From: Desulfobacteraceae bacterium | GTDB lineage: Bacteria; Desulfobacterota; Desulfobacteria; Desulfobacterales; Desulfosalsimonadaceae | Direction: 5' to 3' | Assembly: GCA_024636355.1 (NCBI GenBank) | Contig: JAGXHH010000221.1 | Coordinates: forward strand, 1-5,725 | DNA: 5,725 bases | Part shown: one piece after another, positions 1 through 5,680 of the stretch | Layout: every line of letters starts with the position of its first letter | How positions within the stretch are numbered: the first letter of the stretch is position 1 | The notes under the pieces: model-generated | What the model saw: the letters and a program-made list of their open reading frames with translations, nothing else | Told to the model about the DNA's origin: nothing | The model's database searches: none | Position numbers and translations under genes: made by a program

Positions 1-10
1 CTAACGAACC

Positions 11-27
11 AGGGGAATAAAGCCCCT
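11..27. other. Short inverted repeat at the window's left edge
   Basis: AGGGG (11-15) and CCCCT (23-27) can pair around a 7-base A-rich loop. In the plus direction TTTC follows, so it could be a weak terminator of a gene lying left of the window. No coding region can be supported in positions 1-67. The stem is only 5 bp and there is no real T-tract, so the role is uncertain. Confidence 0.25.
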
Positions 28-44
28 TTCAGGGACAACCAAAG

Positions 45-63
45 CCTGGTCCTCTGGGCCAGG
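45..63 (-). terminator. Candidate terminator after the flavin-binding protein gene
   Basis: The hairpin begins 4 bases beyond the minus-strand stop codon at 68-70. On that strand CCTGG pairs with CCAGG and an inner CC pairs with GG, separated by one C/A mismatch and closed by a 3-base loop. The bases that follow are CTTTGGTTGT, U-rich but interrupted. Read on the plus strand, the mismatch becomes a G-U wobble and the hairpin is followed by ATATTTATTT, so it could work in both directions. The position and GC-rich stem favour a terminator; the imperfect U-tract weakens the call. Confidence 0.45.
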
Positions 64-67
64 ATAT

Positions 68-445
68 TTATTTCCCACCGATCAGCGGCAGTTCCTTTTT
101 GATTTCAAAAAATACCAGAAATTTTGCGTTTTCGCTTGTTTTGTCATCGGCATAGATGCGCCGCCGCATGGTAAATAGCTGTTCCGTATCCTGTTCTTCC
201 CGGATTTTTTTCAGGAAAAACCGCCGGCCATTGTAACCGAGACCATCTTCTATGAACATGTAGGCGGCTTTGGGGTTGGATTGAAGGTTGCTGTGGGACA
301 ACCGGTCGCGCATGATCAGGGCGAGGGTGCCGTCATCCATCATATGGGGACGGGCATAGATGGCGCAGTCTACATTTCCTTCGGCATCCGCGGTTGAGAG
401 CACCCCGGTGCCTTTTGTATTTTCAAAATACGATTTCAGATCCAT
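68..445 (-). CDS. Pyridoxamine 5'-phosphate oxidase superfamily protein (FMN-binding split barrel)
   Basis: The 125-residue product looks like a small single-domain split-barrel protein, a cytosolic fold that usually binds FMN (sometimes F420 or heme) and acts as a flavin reductase or oxidase of unknown substrate. Supporting stretches are the N-terminal strand TGVLSTADAEGNVDCAIYAR (about residues 13-32), the strand-turn DDGTLALIMRDRLSHSNLQ (37-55), and NPKAAYMFIE (57-66), which matches the usual N-P-x-A-x-x-x-F pattern of the superfamily. The length is typical of the short uncharacterised members and well below true PdxH, so a vitamin B6 role should not be assumed. The ATG at 443-445 is preceded on its strand by GGGGAG about 6 bases away. 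It is transcribed divergently from the phosphatase gene and appears to be a single-gene unit. Confidence 0.8.
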   Translation of the reverse strand: MDLKSYFENTKGTGVLSTADAEGNVDCAIYARPHMMDDGTLALIMRDRLSHSNLQSNPKAAYMFIEDGLGYNGRRFFLKKIREEQDTEQLFTMRRRIYADDKTSENAKFLVFFEIKKELPLIGGK

Positions 446-467
446 GACATTCTCCCCTTTCCATTAT

Positions 468-556
468 GTTTTAATAAAACGTTTCTCTTTCCCAAGGTTT
501 TCACATTCATGACATCTGCCAAAAGATATGTTATGTTTTGCTCCAGGTTTTAAAAC
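468..556. promoter_or_regulatory. Divergent intergenic region with two GTTTTA palindromes
   Basis: This is the core of the 165-base gap between the two divergent genes. It holds GTTTTA-A-TAAAAC (468-480, perfect 6-bp arms) and GTTTTAAAAC (547-556, perfect). The first lies 22 bases upstream of the minus-strand start codon; the second lies 54 bases upstream of the plus-strand ATG at 611. The shared half-site suggests one regulator could bind both, but such A+T-rich palindromes also arise by chance in promoter DNA. No convincing -35/-10 pair was found for either gene. Confidence 0.3.
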
Positions 557-610
557 TGTTCGGATTATTACAACAGCCGAACTTTCTTGACTATAAAGTA
601 CGGAGCGGCC

Positions 611-1273
611 ATGACCGATACCCGAACGGAGAAAACATATGTTTTTTCTGATTTTGACGGCACCATCACGGCAAAGGAAAGCCTGGAAGCGGTTTTTAAA
701 TACTTTCTTCCCGGAAAATGGGAGCCGGTAAAAGAACAACTGCGATCCGGAAAAACGACCCTTCGGCAAGGCGTGGCGAAACTCATCGAATCGATTCCGT
801 CGGCACGCTATCCGGAAGTGCTCCAGTTCGTTTCGGAAATCCCCATACGCCCCGGTTTCGAAGAATTTTTGACGTTTCTTGAAAACCAGAACATCCCCCT
901 GGTTATCGTATCCGGTGGAATCCGCGGGATGGTCGAGGTAAAGGTCGGGCATCTGAAGCACCGAATTCATAAAATCGTAGCCGTTGATGTGGATACCAGC
1001 GGCGAATACCTCAAAGTCGATTCCCGGTACGCCGGAGGGACGGAGCTGGTAGCCAAAAGCGACGTGCTTCGCGCTTTTGACGCCGATTGGCGGGTTGTGA
1101 TCGGCGACGGCATTACCGATTTTAACATGGCCCGCGATGCGGATCTTGTATTTGCCCGTGACGCCCTGGCCCGTTATTTGTCCGATAACGGGGCGGATTA
1201 TCGAAATTGGAGCGACTTCACGGATGTCATGATCCAGTTGCGCGACTGGCTGATGAACCGGCATCTGCGCTAA
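611..1273 (+). CDS. HAD-IB family phosphatase, MtnX-like
   Basis: The product (220 residues from ATG 611) is a cytosolic Mg-dependent phosphatase of the haloacid dehalogenase superfamily. Motif I is SDFDGTIT, with nucleophile Asp14 and acid/base Asp16. Motif II is VIVSGG with Ser101, motif III is probably Lys149, and motif IV is GDGITDFNMA with Asp166 and Asp170. The FARDALARYL stretch (181-190) and overall length resemble MtnX, the 2-hydroxy-3-keto-5-methylthiopentenyl-1-phosphate phosphatase of methionine salvage. However, the cysteine-rich loop I recall from Bacillus MtnX is absent and no other mtn gene is nearby, so the substrate is open. A TTG at 587 would add 8 residues, but GGAG at 602-605, 5 bases before ATG 611, supports the shorter form. 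Its stop lies 4 bases from that of the convergent DUF2267 gene. Confidence 0.85.
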   Translation: MTDTRTEKTYVFSDFDGTITAKESLEAVFKYFLPGKWEPVKEQLRSGKTTLRQGVAKLIESIPSARYPEVLQFVSEIPIRPGFEEFLTFLENQNIPLVIVSGGIRGMVEVKVGHLKHRIHKIVAVDVDTSGEYLKVDSRYAGGTELVAKSDVLRAFDADWRVVIGDGITDFNMARDADLVFARDALARYLSDNGADYRNWSDFTDVMIQLRDWLMNRHLR

Positions 1274-1277
1274 CAAT

Positions 1278-1679
1278 CTACACCGTCGGTGAAAGGGGCC
1301 CTTCCGGCGGCGTACCGAACAGTTCCCGATAGTTTTCCGGAAGACGGATCAGGGCTTTTTCGATCTGCCCCCACGAAACCGCGTCCCGGAGTGTTGCAAA
1401 TACGGACAGGGTTTGATCCACGGCCGGCCGGTAGCGGATACCCGCCCGATGGGCCACCCGGGTGTAAAATTCTTCGAGGTCATAGTTTCTGGTGGCCTCG
1501 TGGCGTTTCAGGACCATTTGGCCGAGTTCACCGGGCAGTTGATCCGCAAGTTTTTTCTTTTCTGTGGGATCTATTCGTTCACCGAATGTTTCCAGGCAGG
1601 ACTCGATCAATTTTTCAGTTTCCCCGGGTTCAAGTCCGGTATTTTCCCTGACACGATTCACAAATTCCTGATAGTTCAT
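1278..1679 (-). CDS. DUF2267 family protein
   Basis: The 133-residue soluble, mostly helical protein is of unknown function. It begins MNYQEFVNRVRENTGL, typical of DUF2267, and shows two related repeats. Residues 4-56 run YQEFVNRV to the LPGEL motif; residues 68-122 run LEEFYTRVAHRAG to LPENYRELF. A proline-rich tail ends the protein. The frame stays open upstream to an ATG at 1785-1787 (169 residues), but I chose ATG 1677-1679. It opens directly on the conserved domain, has AGGGAAG a few bases upstream, and the extra 36 residues are unlike the family and would be encoded across the promoter and operator described separately. There is no signal peptide or membrane segment. Function cannot be given from sequence; DUF2267 proteins are small and widespread. 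Confidence 0.8.
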   Translation of the reverse strand: MNYQEFVNRVRENTGLEPGETEKLIESCLETFGERIDPTEKKKLADQLPGELGQMVLKRHEATRNYDLEEFYTRVAHRAGIRYRPAVDQTLSVFATLRDAVSWGQIEKALIRLPENYRELFGTPPEGPLSPTV

Positions 1680-1712
1680 TGCGCTTCCCTGTGTATTCGA
1701 ATTTGGGATAAC

Positions 1713-1733
1713 TGTAATCAAACCACGATTACA
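1713..1733. promoter_or_regulatory. Perfect 7-7-7 inverted repeat, candidate operator of the DUF2267 gene
   Basis: TGTAATC (1713-1719) and GATTACA (1727-1733) are exact inverted repeats separated by 7 bases. The centre lies about 44 bases upstream of the DUF2267 start codon. It would cover roughly -5 to +16 of a transcript from the promoter at 1735-1763, a normal place for a repressor site. A 21-base dyad fits a dimeric helix-turn-helix regulator, but I cannot name the family. No regulator gene is present in the window. Confidence 0.5.
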
Positions 1734-1734
1734 A

Positions 1735-1763
1735 AAACTAGCTGTGCGCAGGAGACCTGTCAA
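1735..1763 (-). promoter_or_regulatory. Candidate sigma-70 promoter of the DUF2267 gene
   Basis: On the minus strand a perfect TTGACA (1758-1763) is followed by a 17-base spacer and TAGTTT (1735-1740), a poor -10 box matching TATAAT at 3 of 6 positions. Transcription would start near 1728, giving a leader of about 50 bases. The perfect -35 and ideal spacing support it; the weak -10 suggests a weak or activator-dependent promoter. Confidence 0.45.
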
Positions 1764-1903
1764 CCTCTGTGATATTCCGACTTCCAACTGGCATGGCCAG
1801 GCTGTATCGTTTATTGGAGAGATACCCCATTTGGCCTTATCATTTAAAATCAGCGTAAATTCGAGATAGATGAAAATTTGGTCATCGATAAGGAGAGTAT
1901 CTC

Positions 1904-2347
1904 ATGTCCGGATCTAAAAAGAAGGAAGTGCCCGATGCAAATCCGACGCCCGCAGAAATCCGGGTAATTTTCGAGACAAACAAAAATGTGGCCGTCGTAG
2001 GGCTCTCGGATGATCCCGATCGGTACAGTTATAGGGTGGCGGCCTATCTAAAAGAACAGGGTTACCGCATTATTCCCGTTAATCCTACCGTATCCGAGGT
2101 TCTTGGTGAAACGGCATACCCTGACCTGAAATCCGTTCCGGAACTAGTGGATATAGTCGATATTTTTCGAAAAAAGGAAGCCATTGCCGAAACGGTGGAT
2201 GATGCCATTGAAATCGGGGCCAAAGTGGTCTGGATGCAGCTGGACCTTGTTGAGAATAACGCCGCCCGGAAGGCAAGGGATGCCGGACTCCAGGTGGTCC
2301 AGTCCAAGTGCATGAAACAGGAACACGAACGCCTTCAACGGGCATAA
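1904..2347 (+). CDS. CoA-binding protein (YccU-type Rossmann fold)
   Basis: The 147-residue protein is a stand-alone CoA-binding domain, the same fold as the N-terminal part of succinyl-CoA synthetase alpha and of acetyl-CoA (ADP-forming) synthetases. The nucleotide-binding segment NVAVVGLSDDPDRYSYRVA covers residues 28-46, followed by GYRIIPVNP (53-61), YPDLKSVPE (72-80) and VDIVDIFRKKE (82-92). The C-terminal part has VVWMQLDLVENNAARKARDA (108-127) and the typical ending around SKCMKQEH (134-141). About 20 charged residues precede the domain. It lacks the ligase and ATP-grasp parts, so it binds CoA or acyl-CoA without an evident catalytic activity; the cellular role of this family is not established. 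A strong AAGGAG (1890-1895) lies 8 bases before the ATG. It appears monocistronic, diverging from the DUF2267 gene. Confidence 0.88.
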   Translation: MSGSKKKEVPDANPTPAEIRVIFETNKNVAVVGLSDDPDRYSYRVAAYLKEQGYRIIPVNPTVSEVLGETAYPDLKSVPELVDIVDIFRKKEAIAETVDDAIEIGAKVVWMQLDLVENNAARKARDAGLQVVQSKCMKQEHERLQRA

Positions 2348-2460
2348 AGTAAAAACAGGATGACGATACAAACGGATTATCCCACCTGATCGTTCAACCC
2401 CAAGGGGGCATAACGGGTTTATCAGGGGCTATGACCTTGCTGCCTGGTACAAACAATTTA

Positions 2461-2482
2461 TGCTCAGCCTGTTTGAGCAGGC
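2461..2482 (+). other. Two overlapping, mutually exclusive hairpins
   Basis: TGCTCA (2461-2466) can pair with TGAGCA (2474-2479). Alternatively GCCTG (2467-2471) can pair with CAGGC (2478-2482). The two stems share bases and cannot form together. The site lies about 115 bases after the CoA-binding gene. The downstream GTCCCGTCTTTCC is only mildly pyrimidine-rich, so this could be a poor terminator or simply a chance structure. Apart from this, the palindrome and the promoter listed next, I see nothing definable in 2348-2628. Confidence 0.25.
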
Positions 2483-2501
2483 GTCCCGTCTTTCCAATTA
2501 A

Positions 2502-2515
2502 AACGAGCGCTCGTT
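2502..2515. promoter_or_regulatory. Perfect 14-base palindrome, candidate TetR-type operator
   Basis: AACGAGCGCTCGTT reads the same on both strands. It lies 113 bases upstream of the 3-hydroxyacyl-CoA dehydrogenase start and 9 bases upstream of a candidate -35 box. Gapless palindromes with ACG...CGT arms are typical of operators bound by TetR-family repressors, and such repressors commonly control fatty-acid degradation genes in bacteria. The specific regulator is an inference; none is encoded in the window. CTTTTT follows, so a terminator is an alternative, but the dyad has no proper loop. Confidence 0.5.
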
Positions 2516-2524
2516 CTTTTTCGT

Positions 2525-2553
2525 TTGACTTGCCTTTCCCGGATCGATAAATA
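2525..2553 (+). promoter_or_regulatory. Candidate promoter of the beta-oxidation gene pair
   Basis: TTGACT (2525-2530, 5 of 6 to consensus) is followed after 17 bases by TAAATA (2548-2553), a weak -10 box. An alternative -10 is GATAAA (2546-2551), with a 15-base spacer. A start near 2560 would leave a leader of about 70 bases. The palindrome just upstream is consistent with regulated transcription. Confidence 0.35.
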
Positions 2554-2628
2554 AACTGTATCGCCGAACCGAATGGGTTTACCGTCTTTTCATATATCCG
2601 TATAACCTTTTACTACAGGGAGGAAGTC

Positions 2629-3780
2629 ATGAAAGCCGATGACATCAAAACAGTTGCCGTTCTCGGAGCAGGGGACATGGGGCACGGTATTGCCGAAGTG
2701 GCCTTGATTGCGGGATACCGGGTTTTTCTCAGGGATATCAAACCGGAATTTGTCGACAAAGGGGCAAACCGGATTCATGACAGTCTTGCCAAACTCGTCA
2801 GCAAAGGCAAGGTGCCGGCCGATCACTACGAAAAGATCAAATCAGAGCTCTTCGTCACCTGTACGGATTTAGACGAGGCGGTAAAGGAAGCAGATCTGGT
2901 CATCGAAGCGATTCCCGAGATCATGGACCTGAAAAAAGAGACGTTCCGCCAGATCGATAAATCGGCGCCGGCTCACGCCTTGTTCGCTTCCAACACCTCG
3001 ACCATGAGCATCTCGGAAATTGGCTCGGTAACCAACCGCCCGGAAAAGATGCTGGGACTCCATTATTTCAATCCGGCGGTCCTGATGAAACTCGTCGAGG
3101 TGATCAAAGGCGACAAAACCTCCGAAGAAACCCTGCAGATCGGATACGACTTCGTCCTTAAAAACAACAAGGTGCCGGTCCGGGTAAATAAGGACGTCCC
3201 CGGGTTTATCGTCAACCGGGTCCAGGCGCCCAGTGTTGTACTTTTCAACGCGATCCTGGACGAAAACATTGCTGAGCCGGAAGCCGTCGATGCCGTGATG
3301 CGAAAACTCGGCATGCCGATGGGACCCTATGAGACCATGGATTATACCGGGCTCGACATCAACGTCCACGGATCGAAATACTATGCCGAGGCGATTCACC
3401 CGGATTTTGCACCGGGAAAGACCCTGATGGCCAAGTATGAGGCGGGGGAGCTCGGTAAGAAATCGGGCAAAGGTTTTTTTGACTGGTCCAATGGGCGGCC
3501 GCAGATCGATGTCGCCAGGGCGACGGACAAGTTCGACCCGATGGACCTTGTGGCGGTCAACGCAAATGAGGCAGCCAAGATTGTCGAGCAGGGCGTCTGT
3601 TCATTCGAGGACGTTGACAAGGCGATCATCAATGCCACGGGCAACCCGATGGGACTCATTGCGCTGATAAAGAATGTACCGCCCGAGCAGTTGACCGAGC
3701 GCCTGGCGAAACTCGCTGAAAAATTCGGCAAGGAAATTTTTAAACCGAGCCGCCTGATAGCGGAAGGCGCGTATCGGTAA
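2629..3780 (+). CDS. 3-hydroxyacyl-CoA dehydrogenase, NAD-dependent
   Basis: It oxidises L-3-hydroxyacyl-CoA to 3-ketoacyl-CoA with NAD in beta-oxidation, or works in reverse. The N-terminal Rossmann domain (residues 7-185) carries the dinucleotide motif GAGDMG (13-18) and an acidic Asp36 at the end of strand 2, favouring NAD over NADP. Alignment with the human enzyme places the catalytic set at Ser124 (in SNTS), His145 (in GLHYFNP), Glu157 and Asn196 (in PGFIVNR); all are present. A first C-terminal helical domain spans about 188-287, with KKSGKGFFDW (277-286) at its end. A second, diverged copy fills about 303-383. The usual short enzyme has about 280 residues, so the tandem C-terminal domain is a real extension, as seen in multifunctional FadB. 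AGGGAGGA at 2617-2624 precedes the ATG. The acyl-CoA dehydrogenase gene follows after 74 bases, probably in the same operon. Chain-length preference cannot be read. Confidence 0.93.
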   Translation: MKADDIKTVAVLGAGDMGHGIAEVALIAGYRVFLRDIKPEFVDKGANRIHDSLAKLVSKGKVPADHYEKIKSELFVTCTDLDEAVKEADLVIEAIPEIMDLKKETFRQIDKSAPAHALFASNTSTMSISEIGSVTNRPEKMLGLHYFNPAVLMKLVEVIKGDKTSEETLQIGYDFVLKNNKVPVRVNKDVPGFIVNRVQAPSVVLFNAILDENIAEPEAVDAVMRKLGMPMGPYETMDYTGLDINVHGSKYYAEAIHPDFAPGKTLMAKYEAGELGKKSGKGFFDWSNGRPQIDVARATDKFDPMDLVAVNANEAAKIVEQGVCSFEDVDKAIINATGNPMGLIALIKNVPPEQLTERLAKLAEKFGKEIFKPSRLIAEGAYR

Positions 3781-3854
3781 CTGCTTTTATATCCGGAATA
3801 TGAAATAGTCATCGTTATATCGATTCTACCAAAAAGATAAGGAGTGCGTGACCA

Positions 3855-5672
3855 ATGGCCCAGGAAATTGCCGACAGAAGAGACATTGACTTTGTCATCT
3901 GGGAACAGATGAATGGGGAAGAGTTGCTGCAGTACGACCGGTACAAGGAGTTTAACCGGAAAACCTGCGAGATGATCATCACCGAAGCCCGCAAACTGGC
4001 CATAAAAGAGATGCTGCCCCTGCTCCAGGAGGGGGACGAAATCGGGGTCCGGTATGAAAACGGAACGGTCAGAGTTCCGGATTCGTTCCATCGGGTCCAT
4101 GAACTGCTCCTGGAAGGCGAGTGGGGGAATTTGTCCGTTCCGACGGAAATGTACGGGCAGGGCGCTCCGGGACTGGTCGCGACGGCCGCTGTCGAATACT
4201 TCATGGGCGCCAACTGGCCGCTGTTCTGCTACGCCTCCATGGGCAACGGTACGGCTGAAATGATCGAGATGTACGGGACCGAAGAACAGAAAGAAATGTA
4301 CATTCAGAATCTGGTCTCCGGAAAATGGGGCGGCACCATGCTGCTGACCGAATCGGGTGCCGGATCGGATGTGGGTGCGCTCGAGACCACGGCCGTGCGA
4401 AATGACGACGGCACCTATTGCCTGACCGGGAACAAAATATTTATTACCAACGGCGACCACGACCTGTGTGAAAACATCATCCACCCGGTGCTTGCCCGCA
4501 TCGAGGGTGATCCGGCCGGTACCAAGGGAATTTCGATCTTTATCGTTCCAAACTACATGGTCAATGAAGACGGCAGCCTGGGAGAACGAAACGATATCGT
4601 CTGCACCGGCGTCGAAGAAAAACACGGCATTCATGCCAGTGCCACCTGCAGCATGGCCATGGGGTCCAAAGGAAAATGCATCGGCTTTCTTCTCGGCGAA
4701 GAATGCAAGGGGATGCGGATCATGTTCAACATGATGAACGGCGCCCGGATGGCCACCGGCCTGCAGGGGCTCGCCTATGCGTCCTCCGCCTATATGCTCG
4801 CACTCAGTTACGCCCGGGAACGGGTGCAGGGCCGGGACCTGATGGACACGTTTAACAACGAGGCCAGGGCCGTCCCCATTATCAAGCATCCCGACGTGCG
4901 CCGCAACCTGTTGTGGATGAAATCGCACGTCGACGGCATGCGCAGTTTCTTTTATTACGCCGCCATGTGCCGCACGCGTGGCGCTCTTGCCGAGTCCGAA
5001 GAAGAACGTGAGAAATACGACAACATGTTTGAACTGCTCACGCCGCTGATCAAGGATTACCTGTCGACGCACGGATATGATGTCTGCGTCCAGGCGATCC
5101 AGGTATTCGGCGGGGCCGGCTACTGCAAGGACTACCCGGTCGAACAGTATGCCCGGGACTGCAAGATCGCCTCCATCTATGAGGGGACCAGCGGCATCCA
5201 GGCAATGGACCTGCTCGGCCGGAAGCTCGGCATGAAAAAAGGAGAGGTGTTCGTCAACTTCCTGGGCGAAATCCAGAAGGTGACCGGAGAGGCAAAAGCC
5301 ATCGATGGCTTTGCCGAAATGGCCGGCCAGCTCGATGATGCCGTCAGCCGGCTCGGCGAAATCGCCATGCACCTCGGCAAAACGGCCATGTCGCCGGACG
5401 TGAAAGTCGCCTTTGCCCATTCCTGGCCGTTCTTAAACGCCATGGGCGATGTGATCATGGCATGGATGCTCCTGTGGCGGGCGGTTGTCGCATCGACCCA
5501 GTTGTCCAATGGTGCGAAGAAGAAGGATGAGGCGTTTTACAAAGGCCAGATCAAGACGGCAGAGTTCTATCATTCAACCGTTCTGCCGGTTACCATGGGC
5601 AACATGGCAGCGATCAAGGGTACCTGCAAGGCAGCCATCGAAATCGATGACGAAGGATTCGGGGGGATGTAG
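3855..5672 (+). CDS. Acyl-CoA dehydrogenase, ~600-residue type with C-terminal extension
   Basis: This FAD enzyme introduces the alpha-beta double bond into acyl-CoA, the first beta-oxidation step, passing electrons to electron-transfer flavoprotein. The 605 residues exceed the classical ~380-residue family. The N-terminal helical domain is about 30-155. The middle beta domain has LLTESGAGSDVG (163-174), KIFITNGDHD (194-203) and EEKHGIHASATC (254-265). The C-terminal helical domain contains GARMATGLQGLAYA (296-309), YARERVQGR (319-327), FGGAGY (418-423) and IYEGTSGIQ (441-449). Glu443 aligns with the catalytic base of medium-chain enzymes. Residues ~465-600 form the extra helical domain seen in long members of this family. 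DmdC, the 3-methylmercaptopropionyl-CoA dehydrogenase, belongs to the same broad group, so that name may be assigned automatically, but nothing here proves the substrate. AAGGAG (3839-3844) lies 10 bases before the ATG. No transmembrane segment is evident. Confidence 0.93.
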   Translation: MAQEIADRRDIDFVIWEQMNGEELLQYDRYKEFNRKTCEMIITEARKLAIKEMLPLLQEGDEIGVRYENGTVRVPDSFHRVHELLLEGEWGNLSVPTEMYGQGAPGLVATAAVEYFMGANWPLFCYASMGNGTAEMIEMYGTEEQKEMYIQNLVSGKWGGTMLLTESGAGSDVGALETTAVRNDDGTYCLTGNKIFITNGDHDLCENIIHPVLARIEGDPAGTKGISIFIVPNYMVNEDGSLGERNDIVCTGVEEKHGIHASATCSMAMGSKGKCIGFLLGEECKGMRIMFNMMNGARMATGLQGLAYASSAYMLALSYARERVQGRDLMDTFNNEARAVPIIKHPDVRRNLLWMKSHVDGMRSFFYYAAMCRTRGALAESEEEREKYDNMFELLTPLIKDYLSTHGYDVCVQAIQVFGGAGYCKDYPVEQYARDCKIASIYEGTSGIQAMDLLGRKLGMKKGEVFVNFLGEIQKVTGEAKAIDGFAEMAGQLDDAVSRLGEIAMHLGKTAMSPDVKVAFAHSWPFLNAMGDVIMAWMLLWRAVVASTQLSNGAKKKDEAFYKGQIKTAEFYHSTVLPVTMGNMAAIKGTCKAAIEIDDEGFGGM

Positions 5673-5680
5673 GGAAAGGC

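Noticed and set aside
436..510. A possible 24-codon minus-strand leader peptide ending over the start of the flavin-binding protein gene.
   Set aside because: There is no good ribosome binding site and no attenuator-like codon run. Such a short frame is expected by chance.
592..597. TATAAA as a -10 box for the phosphatase gene.
   Set aside because: It lies only 13 bases before the ATG, so the transcript would start in or after the ribosome binding site, and no -35 box is correctly spaced.
587..610. TTG start giving an 8-residue longer HAD phosphatase.
   Set aside because: No ribosome binding site suits the TTG. GGAG at 602-605 suits ATG 611, and the catalytic motif begins soon after in either case.
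464..1276. A 270-codon minus-strand open frame opposite the HAD phosphatase.
   Set aside because: It covers the whole phosphatase, whose catalytic motifs are all on the plus strand. The antisense translation shows no family signature.
1289..1772. Two overlapping plus-strand frames across the DUF2267 gene.
   Set aside because: They overlap each other and the DUF2267 gene, and their translations are low in recognisable structure. The minus-strand protein has the conserved domain and a good ribosome binding site.
1788..1800. CTGGC-ATG-GCCAG small hairpin between the DUF2267 and CoA-binding genes.
   Set aside because: It has 5-bp arms and a 3-base loop, no T-tract and no fitting promoter context. 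Nothing separates it from chance.
2396..2419. AACCC/GGGTT and CCCC/GGGG pairing after the CoA-binding gene as a terminator.
   Set aside because: The stems are short, one loop is only 2 bases, and no U-run follows.
2348..2628. Riboswitch or small RNA in the 281-base gap before the hydroxyacyl-CoA dehydrogenase gene.
   Set aside because: I could not match the region to any riboswitch core I know, and the hairpins lie upstream of the likely promoter.
3396..5420. A 674-codon open frame on the minus strand opposite the acyl-CoA dehydrogenase and the end of the hydroxyacyl-CoA dehydrogenase.
   Set aside because: Its translation has no recognisable domain and is rich in His, Phe, Gly and Val. The plus strand encodes two clearly conserved enzymes over the same bases. 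Long antisense frames are a common by-product of GC-biased codon use.
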